NCBI RefSeq assembly: GCF_000474215.1
Contig: NZ_BAUC01000001.1
Span: 44,639 to 108,638, forward strand
Direction of reading: 5' to 3'
DNA length: 64,000 bases
Source: Edwardsiella hoshinae NBRC 105699 = ATCC 33379
Lineage (GTDB): Bacteria; Pseudomonadota; Gammaproteobacteria; Enterobacterales; Enterobacteriaceae
The stretch's first letter is position 1. Every line of letters starts with the position of its first letter. Below the pieces are notes generated by a model. It did no database searches and was not told the origin of the DNA. It worked only from the letters and a program-made list of their open reading frames with translations. Below are positions 9,026 to 18,676 of this stretch, piece by piece. Position numbers and translations under genes: made by a program.

Positions 9026-10012
9026 TTAGAGGAGGACCGTTCGCTGGCTGAGTAGCGATTCCAGCGCTTTATCCGCCAGATACAGCGCCCGTTCACCATC
9101 ATCACCGCTGCATTCAGGAGCCACCTCGCCGCGCAGAACGGCAACAAAGTGCGCCCACTCCGCGGCGTAGGCCAGACCGTAGCGCTGCAAGAAAAAGTGT
9201 TCAGGCAGCGCGTGGGTCGCGCCGTTTGGACCATAGTGCTGCACCTGGTTTTCCAGAATATTGCCCACGCAGAGCAGCCCTTCGGAGCCGTGCAGCTCAA
9301 GACGCTGATCGTAGCCATAGGCTGAGCGGCGACTGTTGACGATGGTCGCCAGCGCGCCGGAGGCGTACTTAAGCACGATAAAAGCGGTATCGATATCGCC
9401 CGCCTCGCCAATGGCCGGGTCAATCAGATTGCTGCCCTGGGCGTACAGCGATACCGGCTCTTCCCCCATGATAAAGCGCGCCATATCGAAATCGTGGATG
9501 GTCATATCGCGAAACAGGCCACCGGACACCCGCACATACTCCAGCGAGGGCGGCGCGGGATCGCGGGAGATAATCATCAGCGATTCCGGCGTACCAACGC
9601 GCCCGGCCAACAGCGCATGTTTAACCTGACGGAACTGTGGATCGAAACGGCGGTTAAAGCCGATAAACAGTGGCACGTCATACTGCGTGACTACCCTCAA
9701 GCAGTCACGCACCCGCGCCAAATCCAGATGAATCGGTTTTTCGCAGAAGATGGCTTTGCCATGACGAGCGGCCTGCTCAATCAGATCGGCGTGGGTGTCG
9801 GTCGCGGAGGCGATCAGTACCGCGTGCACGTTAGGGTCGGTCATCGCCTCGTCGAGGCTCTGCTGGCGGGCCTGGTACTGCGTGGCCAGGCGCGCGGCGC
9901 ATTCATGGAGGGGATCGACGACGGACCAGAGTCTAGTCTCTGGGTGACGAGCGATGTTAGCGGCATGTAGCTGACCGATACGGCCAGCGCCCAGTAAAGC
10001 GATGTTAAACAT
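9026..10012 (-). CDS. iolG: Inositol 2-dehydrogenase IolG
   Basis: A 328-residue NAD-dependent dehydrogenase that oxidises myo-inositol to 2-keto-myo-inositol, the first reaction of the pathway. The NAD-binding motif GAGRIGQLHAANI is at 8-20 and the catalytic lysine motif EKPIHLD at 91-97; the substrate region contains GFNRRFDP and the conserved MTIHDFDMARF, whose Asp and His belong to the inositol site. The ATG at 10012 follows AGGAG by five bases. It is the first gene of the large leftward unit (iolG, ABC transporter, oxidoreductase, iolC, iolE, iolB), separated from iolD by a 278-base regulatory region. Confidence 0.94.
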   Translation of the reverse strand: MFNIALLGAGRIGQLHAANIARHPETRLWSVVDPLHECAARLATQYQARQQSLDEAMTDPNVHAVLIASATDTHADLIEQAARHGKAIFCEKPIHLDLARVRDCLRVVTQYDVPLFIGFNRRFDPQFRQVKHALLAGRVGTPESLMIISRDPAPPSLEYVRVSGGLFRDMTIHDFDMARFIMGEEPVSLYAQGSNLIDPAIGEAGDIDTAFIVLKYASGALATIVNSRRSAYGYDQRLELHGSEGLLCVGNILENQVQHYGPNGATHALPEHFFLQRYGLAYAAEWAHFVAVLRGEVAPECSGDDGERALYLADKALESLLSQRTVLL

Positions 10013-10290
10013 AGCGGCTCCTGGTACGAGTAACTACGGTGAACGAACACCCATAAATAGAACATTAATTTCATTTTCATTAAAAGTGAAAGTTATATTT
10101 TTGCGCCAGAGATAACACTTTTGCAAAAATCAGGATGATATGTGTTATCAACATCACAACATTTAGTGCATATTGTGGGACGTAAAGAGGAGAATGGCGC
10201 CAACGATAGCTGTTTGCTCCCACGCACTGTTGGCCGTGGGAGTGAAACAAAAGAGAAAAATGGAATAAGAATTTCGCGGTAATGGTAAAC
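10013..10290 (-). promoter_or_regulatory. AT-rich regulatory region upstream of iolG, with a candidate IolR site
   Basis: An AT-rich 278-base gap between iolD and iolG. It contains GGAATAAGAATTTC at 10262-10275, a GGAA-N6-TTTC motif also found upstream of iolA (13783-13796, on the other strand). It resembles the GGAA-N6-TTCC consensus reported for RpiR-type IolR repressors in rhizobia. Closer to iolG (10069-10092) there is an inverted arrangement TTTCA...TGAAA. No perfect -35/-10 pair could be fixed. The composition and the conserved motif suggest an independent promoter for the iolG unit. Confidence 0.5.
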
Positions 10291-12216
10291 TCAATACTGT
10301 CGCGCGTTTTGCAACTGAGCCCGCGTCTGCTGCGCGGCGTCACGCACCGCCGGCGATGTCGCAACCTGCGCATCACCGGTACGCCACCAGGCGGCGTAGT
10401 CGTGCGACATGGTCTTCGGCAGTACCTTGATATCAAGCAGCGTCGGTCCGGGATACCCCCGAGACGCCATCAATGCAGTCAGCAGACTTTGCTCGTCATG
10501 CACCCGCCACGCACGACAGCCGTAGCTTTCGGCGTTCTGCGCGAAATCTACTGTCACCAGTGGACCGTCCAGTCGCCCGGTAAGCGGATTGCGCTGACGG
10601 TTTTCGGTGGCGAGGCTGTCCATGCCGTGTCCCATCTGCAAGTTATTGATGCAGCCAAACCCGGCGTTATCAAACAGCAGTACGGTGATGTTGATCCCCT
10701 CTTGCACCGCCGTTTGCAGCTCGGAGTGCAACATCATGTACGATCCGTCGCCCACCATGGCATAGACCGGCTGCTGCGGCATGGCAAGCTTCACGCCAAC
10801 AGCGGCGGCAATCTCATACCCCATGCAGGAGTAGCCATATTCCAGATGGTAGCTGTCGGGCGTCTTCACCTGCCACAGCCGTTGTAAATCCCCGGGCAGC
10901 GATCCTGCGGCCCCCACCACGATGGCATTCTCTTCAATATGCTGGTTGATAAGTCCTAACACCCGCGTCTGAGTCAGATGGCTGCTAAGCGTCTCTGCAT
11001 ATTCCCGCAGTTGTCCGTCGAGATGCCCGGCAATTTCCGGCGCCTCGGCGGGCGACCACGTCCGCGCCCACAGGCGGCGGCATTCATCGCGCCAGGTCGT
11101 CATCGCTCGACACAGCTCGTCGCCCCACTGACTACGGTAATCGGCAAGCGCCGTCGTCAACGCCGTAAGCCCGCTACGGGCATCGGCCACCAGCGCCGTG
11201 GCGTCAAGCTTTAGCGCGTCGAACTCCGCGACGTTGAGTAGCAGGAAATCCACATCGGGATGGGAAAACAGGGTCTTCGAAGCGGTGGTGAAATCGCTTA
11301 GACGCGTGCCGACGCCGATCACCAGATCCGCCTGCGACGCCAGTTGGTTTGCCGCCAATCCGCCAGTCACGCCAATACCGCCGAGATTCAACGGATGATC
11401 GCTGGTCAGCGCCCCTTTTCCGGCCTGTGTTTCAGCGAACGGCAGTTGTAGCGTCTCGACGAACGCGCGAAACGCATCGTGCGCGCCCGAGTAACGCACC
11501 CCGCCACCGCACACCACCAGCGGCCGACGCTTACGGGAAATCAGCGCCTGAGCCTGCGCCAGACGCTGCCTATCCGGCGGACGCCGCTCAATAATATGCA
11601 CCCGCTGAGCGAAAAAGCATTGCGGGTAATCCCAAGCCTCCCCCTGCACATCCTGTGGCAGACAAATCGTTACCGCCCCGGTGGCCGCGGGATCGGTAAG
11701 GGTGCGCATCGCGTTCAACATCGCACTCATCAGCTGTTCCGGGCGGTTAATCCGATCCCAGTAACGGGAGACCGGACGCAAGCAGTCGTTGGTACTAATA
11801 CTCAAGTCGTGGTACTGCTCGATTTGCTGTAGTACCGGATCCGGTTGGCGACTGGCGTAGATATCTCCCGGCAATAGCAGCAGCGGAATGCGGTTTGCCG
11901 TGGCGGTGGCTGCCGCCGTTACCAGGTTGGCGGCGCCCGGTCCCACCGAGGTGCTGACGGCAAAAATACGTAAGCGCCGATGCTGCTTGGCGAAACCGGT
12001 CGCCATGTGCGCCATTCCCTGCTCGTTGCAACCCTGCATGATCTGTAGATGACCGGCATCCTGCGCCAACGCCTGCCCGATACCCAGCACGTTGCCGTGG
12101 CCGAAAATCGTCGCGATCCCCGCCACAAAAGGCATCACCTGTCCGTCGACCCAGACATACTGTTGATTCAGGAATCGGACCAGCGCCTGAGCCATGGTCA
12201 TTCGTTCGGTTTTCAT
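10291..12216 (-). CDS. iolD: 3D-(3,5/4)-trihydroxycyclohexane-1,2-dione hydrolase IolD
   Basis: A 641-residue thiamine-diphosphate enzyme that opens the ring of the diketone made by IolE to give 5-deoxy-D-glucuronate. The N-terminal TPP-family domain holds the catalytic glutamate region ([13 protein letters not shown]); the middle domain contains [10 protein letters not shown]; the C-terminal domain has the TPP motif [15 protein letters not shown] and then NAGFGCIN. The reading frame opens at 12231 over the end of iolA, but the ATG at 12216 ([10 protein letters not shown]) follows GGAGG closely and fits the family start. Co-transcribed with iolA, twelve or fewer bases apart. Confidence 0.94.
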   Translation of the reverse strand: MKTERMTMAQALVRFLNQQYVWVDGQVMPFVAGIATIFGHGNVLGIGQALAQDAGHLQIMQGCNEQGMAHMATGFAKQHRRLRIFAVSTSVGPGAANLVTAAATATANRIPLLLLPGDIYASRQPDPVLQQIEQYHDLSISTNDCLRPVSRYWDRINRPEQLMSAMLNAMRTLTDPAATGAVTICLPQDVQGEAWDYPQCFFAQRVHIIERRPPDRQRLAQAQALISRKRRPLVVCGGGVRYSGAHDAFRAFVETLQLPFAETQAGKGALTSDHPLNLGGIGVTGGLAANQLASQADLVIGVGTRLSDFTTASKTLFSHPDVDFLLLNVAEFDALKLDATALVADARSGLTALTTALADYRSQWGDELCRAMTTWRDECRRLWARTWSPAEAPEIAGHLDGQLREYAETLSSHLTQTRVLGLINQHIEENAIVVGAAGSLPGDLQRLWQVKTPDSYHLEYGYSCMGYEIAAAVGVKLAMPQQPVYAMVGDGSYMMLHSELQTAVQEGINITVLLFDNAGFGCINNLQMGHGMDSLATENRQRNPLTGRLDGPLVTVDFAQNAESYGCRAWRVHDEQSLLTALMASRGYPGPTLLDIKVLPKTMSHDYAAWWRTGDAQVATSPAVRDAAQQTRAQLQNARQY

Positions 12217-12227
12217 ACCCCCTCCCA

Positions 12228-13733
12228 TCATCCCAGCGTCGGCATGGCAAAGGCCGCGTCGCTAGCCTGTTGTCTTTCCGGCCAACGCGCGGTGACCGTT
12301 TTCATCCGGGTGTAAAAGCGTACGCCATCCTGGCCATGCACATTGAGCGGGCCAAAAATGGAACGCTTCCAGCCGCCGAAACTGTGAAAGGCCATGGGTA
12401 CCGGAATCGGGACGTTAACACCGACCATTCCCGCCTGAACCTCATCACAGAAACGGCGCGCGTAACCGCCGTCGCGGGTAAAGATGGCGGCACCATTACC
12501 ATATTGATGGCGGTTAATCAGCGCGACTGCGCTGTGATAATCGGCGACACGCACCACAGAAAGCACCGGGCCAAAAATCTCTTCTTGGTAAATATCCATG
12601 TCGGCAGTCACCCTATCGAATAGCGTAGGACCGACGAAATACCCCTGCTCATGTCCGTTAAGACGCAGACGGCGACCGTCAACACGTAACATCGCCCCCT
12701 GCGCTTCACCGCTGTCGATATAGCCCAACACCTTACTGCGATGAGCGGCGGAGATAAGCGGCCCCATCTCATTTTCCGGCACCTGATCGAGTCCCGGCCC
12801 GACCCGCAGCGCGGCAATCCGGCTCTCCAGTCGGGCGCATAGCGCATCGGCCACCGACTCCCCCACCGCCAACACCACGGAAAGCGCCATACAACGCTCG
12901 CCCGCCGCACCGTACGCCGCCCCCATGATAGCGTTGACCGCCATATCCATATCCGCATCCGGCATCAGGATGCAGTGGTTTTTAGCCCCGCCAAGCGCCT
13001 GACAGCGTTTGCCGTGCGCGGAAGCGGTCTGATAAACGTATTGCGCCACGGGCGTCGAGCCGACAAAGCTCACCGCCTGAATGCGTGGATCTGACAGTAG
13101 AACGTCCACGGCTTCTTTATCGCCCTGCACAACATTAAACACGCCGTCCGGTAACCCGGCCTCTTGCAGCAGTTTCGCCAGCGCCAACGCGAGCGAAGGA
13201 TCTTTTTCTGACGGCTTCAGCACAAAGGTGTTACCGGTCGCCAACGCGACAGGGAACATCCACATCGGCACCATTGCCGGAAAGTTAAACGGCGTGATCC
13301 CCGCGCACACCCCCAACGGCTGCATCAGCGAATAACTGTCAACGCCGCTGCCCACATTGGCAGAGTGTTCTCCCTTTTGCAGATGTGCGATCCCACAAGC
13401 GAATTCGACCACCTCTAAACCTCGGGTCAGCTCCCCCAGGGCATCAGAATACACCTTGCCATGCTCTTCACTGATCAGCCGCGCCAGGGCCTGCCTGTGC
13501 TGTTCAAGCAGCGCGCAAAAACGGAACATCACCCGCGCGCGTTTTAGCGGTGACTGCTGGGCCCAGGCGGGAAATGCGCGAGCGGCGGCGGCAATGGCCT
13601 GCTCCGTTTCCTGCGCCGTACTCATCACCACCTGGCGGATGGGTTCGCCGCTGGCCGGGTTAACGATGGTCTGTATGCGCTGGCCTGCTCCGGTGATACA
13701 TTCGCCGTGAATAAAATTCGCTACCGTCTCCAT
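12228..13733 (-). CDS. iolA: Methylmalonate-semialdehyde / malonate-semialdehyde dehydrogenase IolA
   Basis: A 501-residue CoA-acylating aldehyde dehydrogenase. In inositol breakdown it converts malonate semialdehyde to acetyl-CoA and CO2 with NAD. The family features are visible: [16 protein letters not shown] at 146-161, [10 protein letters not shown] at 221-230, ALGGAKNH at 246-253 and the catalytic cysteine in AGERCMALS (C281). The frame also opens 14 codons upstream, but the ATG at 13733 ([11 protein letters not shown]) has GAGAGG six bases before it and is the usual family start. First gene of the iolAD unit; its product completes the pathway to acetyl-CoA. Confidence 0.94.
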   Translation of the reverse strand: METVANFIHGECITGAGQRIQTIVNPASGEPIRQVVMSTAQETEQAIAAAARAFPAWAQQSPLKRARVMFRFCALLEQHRQALARLISEEHGKVYSDALGELTRGLEVVEFACGIAHLQKGEHSANVGSGVDSYSLMQPLGVCAGITPFNFPAMVPMWMFPVALATGNTFVLKPSEKDPSLALALAKLLQEAGLPDGVFNVVQGDKEAVDVLLSDPRIQAVSFVGSTPVAQYVYQTASAHGKRCQALGGAKNHCILMPDADMDMAVNAIMGAAYGAAGERCMALSVVLAVGESVADALCARLESRIAALRVGPGLDQVPENEMGPLISAAHRSKVLGYIDSGEAQGAMLRVDGRRLRLNGHEQGYFVGPTLFDRVTADMDIYQEEIFGPVLSVVRVADYHSAVALINRHQYGNGAAIFTRDGGYARRFCDEVQAGMVGVNVPIPVPMAFHSFGGWKRSIFGPLNVHGQDGVRFYTRMKTVTARWPERQQASDAAFAMPTLG

Positions 13734-13782
13734 CCTGCACCTCTCGCTGTTGGTCTGTGACTGTGACCCGGACACTGTACAT

Positions 13783-13796
13783 GAAACAAATATTCC
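13783..13796 (-). promoter_or_regulatory. Candidate IolR operator upstream of iolA
   Basis: On the minus strand GGAATATTTGTTTC, a GGAA-N6-TTTC motif, lies 50 bases before the iolA start codon in the AT-rich iolA/iolR intergenic region (13734-14018). The same motif occurs at 10262-10275 upstream of iolG. Rhizobial IolR proteins recognise GGAA-N6-TTCC, so this is a plausible repressor site that would be relieved by a pathway intermediate. No binding data can be derived from the sequence. Confidence 0.45.
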
Positions 13797-14018
13797 ACTT
13801 TAAGACAAAATAAAATAAATGGCGATTATTGTGATCGAAGGTGTGTTTTTATGTTAATAACGCGTATCGCCATAGCCAGTTGCGCTAGGCCGCGAGTGCC
13901 GCGAGTGCCGCGGAATCACGTATGAAGTCGCGCTTTCATTTTGAGGCGTACGGAATGAGCGAGGTTTTAAAAAGGCGGTGTAGCGTTTAGAATCAGAGAA
14001 CTATGTTATGGGGGGACT

Positions 14019-14861
14019 ATGACGACAGCATCCAGCCTGAATGAGTTACAGCAACAAATCCGTAGCCGCTACGATAGCCTAAGCAAAAGGTTGCAACAGG
14101 TATCCCGCTACGTGCTGGATAATACCAACAGCGTGGCCTTCGATACGGTGGCCGTGATCGCTGAACGCGCCGGGGTGCCACCATCAACGCTGATCCGCTT
14201 TGCTAATGCCTTTGATTTCACTGGTTTTAACGAAATGAAACAGCTGTTTCGTATGAACCTGATGGAGGAAACCGCCAGCTACAGCGAGCGTGCACGCATG
14301 TTCCGCGAAATGGAAGGCCAAACCATACCGGAAACCCCGCTGGATATCCTGCAAGAATTCGCCCGCTCCAATGCGCAAGCGCTACAGCAATTAGCCGCCC
14401 GCGCCGAGCCGGAGAAGCTGCAACGCGCGGTAGAACTGTTGGCGGAGGCCGACACCATTTACATCGCCGGGTTGCGTCGTTCATTTAGTGTAGCCGCCTA
14501 TCTAACCTACGCATTGAGCCATCTCGACTGCCGCCCGCTTCTCCTTGACGGCATGGGTGGGATGCTATGCGAGCAGATAAACCGCATCGGCACGCGCGAT
14601 ATCGTGGTATCCATCAGCTTCTCCCCCTACGCGGAGGAAACCGTGCTGATCAGCGAAACCGCCGCGAACGTCGGCGCACGGCAGATCGTCATTACGGACA
14701 GCCAGGTTAGCCCGCTCGCCACCTTTAGCGATCTCTGCTTTGTGGTGAAAGAGGCACAAGTGGATGCGTTTCGCTCCCAGTCCGCCACGTTGTGCCTGGT
14801 GCAGTCGCTGGTGGTGGCGCTGGCGTACCAGTTGGGTAACTCAATCCCCTCAGCGCCATGA
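14019..14861 (+). CDS. iolR: RpiR-family transcriptional regulator, probable IolR
   Basis: A 280-residue MurR/RpiR-type regulator. The N-terminal domain (about 1-78) is the HTH_6 fold, with AVIAERAGVPPSTLIRFANA as the helix-turn-helix. The C-terminal part (about 115-265) is a SIS sugar-phosphate-binding domain with IYIAGLRRSFSVA and VVSISFSPYAEETV. It is transcribed away from iolA, the arrangement seen in inositol clusters whose repressor is of the RpiR type. The ligand is probably a phosphorylated pathway intermediate made by IolC. The ATG at 14019 follows a G-rich ribosome site (GGGGGG). Role as repressor is inferred from family and position. Confidence 0.88.
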   Translation: MTTASSLNELQQQIRSRYDSLSKRLQQVSRYVLDNTNSVAFDTVAVIAERAGVPPSTLIRFANAFDFTGFNEMKQLFRMNLMEETASYSERARMFREMEGQTIPETPLDILQEFARSNAQALQQLAARAEPEKLQRAVELLAEADTIYIAGLRRSFSVAAYLTYALSHLDCRPLLLDGMGGMLCEQINRIGTRDIVVSISFSPYAEETVLISETAANVGARQIVITDSQVSPLATFSDLCFVVKEAQVDAFRSQSATLCLVQSLVVALAYQLGNSIPSAP

Positions 14862-15030
14862 GGTAGCCTGACGTTGTACTGCACACCAGGCTTGCGGCAG
14901 GCATTCCGGCTCCGCTTGGCCGCACGCCAAGCTATCGGCCGGGGCGGTAATGGGTAAGGGAGGCGCGGCGGCGGGTGCCTTGATCAACGCTGACGCCGCT
15001 CAAGGCGCGCATCACGCGCAAGAAAGCAAC
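14862..15030. other. Intergenic region between convergent iolR and prc
   Basis: About 170 bases of GC-rich sequence with no gene. No clear terminator for iolR is seen. The prc terminator lies at the right end of this gap. Confidence 0.5.
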
Positions 15031-15055
15031 AAAAAAGCGCGGCTCATGCCGCGCT
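15031..15055 (-). terminator. Rho-independent terminator of prc
   Basis: On the minus strand AGCGCGGC, loop ATGA, GCCGCGCT, followed by six T residues. It begins 25 bases after the prc stop codon, a classic intrinsic terminator for the msrC-proQ-prc transcript. Confidence 0.85.
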
Positions 15056-15079
15056 CTATGTAGTCACTGATACCGTCGC

Positions 15080-17122
15080 TTAATTCTGGGCCGGTTTCGC
15101 GTGCTGCTGCTCCAACTGGGCCAAGTCTTCGGCGATTTTCACCGTCTCATTCAGGTAAGGATCCGGCTCCTGATAATCCTTCGGAATATCATCCAGCGAA
15201 CTGATCGGCTTCTTACCCGCCAACTTCAGGCGCGCGTTGATGCGCTGGAGGCGGATGGCATCGTCTTCTTTGTTCTCCTTCTCACGCTGCGCGTAGTTGA
15301 GAGAGACAATGTTGCGCCGTGCCTTCAGTGCCTTGTAGTGCGCGATATCCTGCGCGATATACTGGAACTCGGGATCCTTGGCGATACGTGCATCGTGCGA
15401 CACCAACAGTTGCGGATCGAAACGCTGCACATCCCCAGCCTTGGTATACTCGGCCGCGCGAATGCTATCCCACGGCAGGGCGTTGTCTTCGAAGCTCTCG
15501 CCAGTATCCGCCGGGTCGACGCCAGTCGGCATCACTATATCCGGGGTGACCCCCTTACGCTGGGTGCTGCCGCCGTTGATACGGTAGAATTTCTGGATGG
15601 TGTACTGCACCGAGCCCAGATCCGGCCACTCTGGACGCAGCATCTGATCGTAGATGCGGTTCAGCGAGCGATACTGCTGCACCGTCCCCTTACCGAAGGT
15701 CGGTTCGCCGACGATCAAGGCGCGATCGTAATCCTGCATCGCGGCGGCGAAGATCTCCGAGGCGGAAGCACTGAAACGGTCAACCAATACCACCAGCGGT
15801 CCCTTGTAATACACTACCCCGTCGTTGTCGGCATCTTCACGTACCTTGCCGATGTTATCGCGCACTTGCACCACCGGCCCGCTCGGAATGAATAGCCCGG
15901 AGAGCGAGACTGCCTCGGTCAGCGCCCCACCGCCGTTACCCCGCAGATCGATGACGATGGCGCTAACATGCTGTTTCTCCAGTTTCTGCAACTGTACCTT
16001 CACGTCGTCCGTCAGACCGACGTAGAAACCGGGAATATCCAACACGCCGATCTTATGGCCGTCGACCGTCTTCACACTCATCTTCACCGCGCGATCTTCC
16101 AGGCGGATACGCTCGCGCGTCAGGGTGACGATGCGCGTCTTGGTACCTTTACCGGCCGGCAGGATCTCCAGACGAACCTTACTGCCCTTCGGCCCTTTGA
16201 TCAGGGCGACCACATCATCCAGACGCCAGCCGATCACGTCGACCAGCGGTTTACCGGGTTGACCGACCGCCACGATGCGATCGCCGACCTTCAAGATCTT
16301 ACTCTTGGCCGCCGGCCCACCGGCGACCATGGAGTTAATCTGGGTATAGTCGTCTTCCGTCTGCTGCAATACCGCGCCGATACCCTCCAGCGACAGACTC
16401 ATGTCGGTGTTGAACTGTTCGGTATTGCGCGGCGACAGATAGCTGGTGTGCGGATCGATCTCGCGAGCGAAGGCATTCATAAACAGCTGGAAGACATCTT
16501 CGCTGTTGCTCTGCGTCAGGCGCTTGATGGCGAATTGGTAGCGTTTGGTCAGGATCTTTTGGATCTCCGGCCAATCTTTCCCCGCCAATTTCAGGTTTAG
16601 CGCATCATACTTCACCTTGGCGTACCAGAGCTTATCCAGCTCGGCCACACTGGTCGGCCAGGGGGCCTTACTGCGATCGATATCGATGGTGTCGTTACCG
16701 TCGAAACTCATCGGCTTCTTCAACAGACTCAGAGCGTATTCATAACGCTCCAAGCGACGCTGCTGCGACAAGTTAAACAAGGCATAGGCCGTATCCAGTT
16801 GACCGCTGCGCAGTTGATCGCCCAGCTTGCCTTCCTCATCGCGAAAACGTGCGATATCCGAGGCTAAAAACACGTTGTGATTGTAATCCAACATGTTGAG
16901 GTAGCGATTAAAGATCTTCTTCGAGAAGTCTGCGTTGAGATCAAACTGGCGGTAATGAGAGCGAGTAAAGCGAGCGGTAACCCGCTCGCTGACCGTTGCA
17001 TGCTGAGGCTCTTGATGCAACTGAGGCAGCTGGACGGCGTCGTTGACCGCCTCGTCCGCTGCAAAAACGGTACCCGCAACCAGGGTTAGTGCAATTGCCG
17101 ATACCCGGAAAAAATTGTTCAT
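15080..17122 (-). CDS. prc: Tail-specific periplasmic protease Prc (Tsp)
   Basis: A 680-residue S41-family serine protease, close in length to the E. coli protein (682). In that family the enzyme degrades proteins with non-polar C-termini in the periplasm, trims penicillin-binding protein 3 and, with NlpI, controls the hydrolase MepS. It has a signal peptide in the first 22 residues (MNNFFRVSAIALTLVAG, then FAAD). A PDZ domain (MSLSLEGIGAVL to RLEILPAG) is followed by the protease core, with the catalytic serine in FSASASEIF and the catalytic lysine in GEPTFGKGTVQ. The frame opens 16 codons earlier, but the ATG at 17122 gives the conserved signal peptide. It follows proQ by 19 bases. Confidence 0.96.
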   Translation of the reverse strand: MNNFFRVSAIALTLVAGTVFAADEAVNDAVQLPQLHQEPQHATVSERVTARFTRSHYRQFDLNADFSKKIFNRYLNMLDYNHNVFLASDIARFRDEEGKLGDQLRSGQLDTAYALFNLSQQRRLERYEYALSLLKKPMSFDGNDTIDIDRSKAPWPTSVAELDKLWYAKVKYDALNLKLAGKDWPEIQKILTKRYQFAIKRLTQSNSEDVFQLFMNAFAREIDPHTSYLSPRNTEQFNTDMSLSLEGIGAVLQQTEDDYTQINSMVAGGPAAKSKILKVGDRIVAVGQPGKPLVDVIGWRLDDVVALIKGPKGSKVRLEILPAGKGTKTRIVTLTRERIRLEDRAVKMSVKTVDGHKIGVLDIPGFYVGLTDDVKVQLQKLEKQHVSAIVIDLRGNGGGALTEAVSLSGLFIPSGPVVQVRDNIGKVREDADNDGVVYYKGPLVVLVDRFSASASEIFAAAMQDYDRALIVGEPTFGKGTVQQYRSLNRIYDQMLRPEWPDLGSVQYTIQKFYRINGGSTQRKGVTPDIVMPTGVDPADTGESFEDNALPWDSIRAAEYTKAGDVQRFDPQLLVSHDARIAKDPEFQYIAQDIAHYKALKARRNIVSLNYAQREKENKEDDAIRLQRINARLKLAGKKPISSLDDIPKDYQEPDPYLNETVKIAEDLAQLEQQHAKPAQN

Positions 17123-17141
17123 GCCAGGGTTGGCCTCCGTA

Positions 17142-17846
17142 TCAGAACTGCAAGTGTTCTGTGCGTACAATCATTGCCAGACCGTTGGACAGCTGGACGC
17201 GGACACCGTCTTTGGTGATTTCGAGTACGGATGCCTCCATGGCATTTTTCCCAGCGCTTACCTTCACGGTTTGCCCCAGATGCAGCTGCTCCAGCGAGGT
17301 CACGGGCGTGGCACGCTGTTCCACGGCCTCATGCGCCACGCGCGGCTTGCGCTCTTGCGCACTCTTGGCGTTACGCGGCTTACGCGGCGTGTTGTTGCCC
17401 TGCTCGGCATCGCGACGCGCGGCTGGCTTCTTACCGGCCGGACGGGGACGACGCGCTTCGCGCTTTTCGCCCTGCTCAGCGGCCTCGCGCTTACGCGCTT
17501 CACGCTGCGCCTGGACGCGCGCTTTCGCTTCTTCCAGTTGCTGACGCGCATGTTCGACATGCTGTTCGTCCAGCACGCCACAGGCGTTGCCATCCAGATC
17601 GACACGCTCTGCACCCAGTTTTACCCCGTGCAGATAGCGCCAGCTGGATGTGTAAAGACGGAGTGCTGAACGTAGCTGAGTCTTGCTCAGGCCGTTTTCT
17701 TCCCCCTGCATACGCGCGACCAGATCCTGAAAGATGCCGATCTTCAGCGGGCGGGCTTCACCCTCGGCACTAAAGCACTGAGGGAAACGTTGAGCCAAAA
17801 AGGCGATGACTTCTTTACTACTGTTCAACTTTGGTTGATTTTCCAT
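17142..17846 (-). CDS. proQ: RNA chaperone ProQ
   Basis: A 234-residue RNA-binding protein. The N-terminal FinO-like domain covers about 1-120 ([18 protein letters not shown], then [11 protein letters not shown]). A basic linker rich in Arg, Lys, Ala and Glu spans about 125-180. The C-terminal Tudor/KOW-like domain starts near 185 ([20 protein letters not shown]). ProQ is a global binder of structured sRNAs and mRNA 3' ends, and affects osmotic control of ProP. It sits between msrC and prc, the same order as in E. coli (yebR-proQ-prc), which supports orthology. Confidence 0.97.
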   Translation of the reverse strand: MENQPKLNSSKEVIAFLAQRFPQCFSAEGEARPLKIGIFQDLVARMQGEENGLSKTQLRSALRLYTSSWRYLHGVKLGAERVDLDGNACGVLDEQHVEHARQQLEEAKARVQAQREARKREAAEQGEKREARRPRPAGKKPAARRDAEQGNNTPRKPRNAKSAQERKPRVAHEAVEQRATPVTSLEQLHLGQTVKVSAGKNAMEASVLEITKDGVRVQLSNGLAMIVRTEHLQF

Positions 17847-17947
17847 GAAATTTCCTGATTACAACGGGTTTGCCAACCAGCGATGGCATGAACAGGCGTC
17901 ATTATAATGAGGCTACCGCCAAATGCCATGCCATCCGCACTACAACC

Positions 17948-18439
17948 TTACGCAAAAGTCACAAATTTTGCCCAGTCGCAATGCGCCAAGTGCTGGCAGA
18001 GCGCCGCCACCACGGCTTTCAGTCCCATTTCATCCTCGTCATCGAAACGCGCAAACTGTGTACTGTCGAGATCGAGCACCCCAATCGTGCGCCCCGCGAC
18101 CACTAACGGCAACACGATCTCCGCGTTGCTCGCCGCGTCGCAGGCGATATGCCCGTCGAAAGCATGCACATCATCGACGCGCAGCACTTGACCGCTGGCA
18201 CAGGCGCTGCCACAGACTCCACGCCCGAGAGGGATGCGGACACAGGCCAGCTTGCCTTGAAACGGCCCCAATACCAAGGTGTTTCCATCCACAAAATAGA
18301 AACCGGCCCAATTCACCGCCGGCAGACGCTCGAACAACAATGCACTGACATTGGCCAAGGTCGCGATAGTATTAAATTCGCCGCTGCACAGCGCGCTGAG
18401 ATCGCGGGTCAGCTCGGCATAAAACGTGTGTTTACTCAT
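17948..18439 (-). CDS. msrC: Free methionine-(R)-sulfoxide reductase MsrC (YebR)
   Basis: A 163-residue single GAF-domain enzyme that reduces free L-methionine-(R)-sulfoxide in the cytosol. The three active-site cysteines of the fRMsr family are present: one in GKLACVRIPLGRGVCG, giving two, and one in DGHIACDAAS. The block NWAGFYFVDGNTLVLGPFQG is almost identical to family members. A GTG five codons upstream also opens the frame; the ATG at 18439 (MSKHTFYAEL) matches the E. coli start. Leftward with proQ and prc, divergent from letA. Confidence 0.95.
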   Translation of the reverse strand: MSKHTFYAELTRDLSALCSGEFNTIATLANVSALLFERLPAVNWAGFYFVDGNTLVLGPFQGKLACVRIPLGRGVCGSACASGQVLRVDDVHAFDGHIACDAASNAEIVLPLVVAGRTIGVLDLDSTQFARFDDEDEMGLKAVVAALCQHLAHCDWAKFVTFA

Positions 18440-18676
18440 GATCCTCTCTATCACAACGGGGGATGATTAAATGACGCAGCGAACCTTGCATAAAGTAAGC
18501 ATTAAATGCGACAACACACAAGTGAAAAGCCGAATGGCTTCGTGTTAAGCGGTAACACAATGTATATTGATTCACGGTTCGCGTCACCGTTATATACCCG
18601 CTTCGCAGTCAACCAAGGGACGATAGATGCGCAGCTCGTTTCTCCGCCACCTCCATCTCGCGTCGGTATCCGGGCA

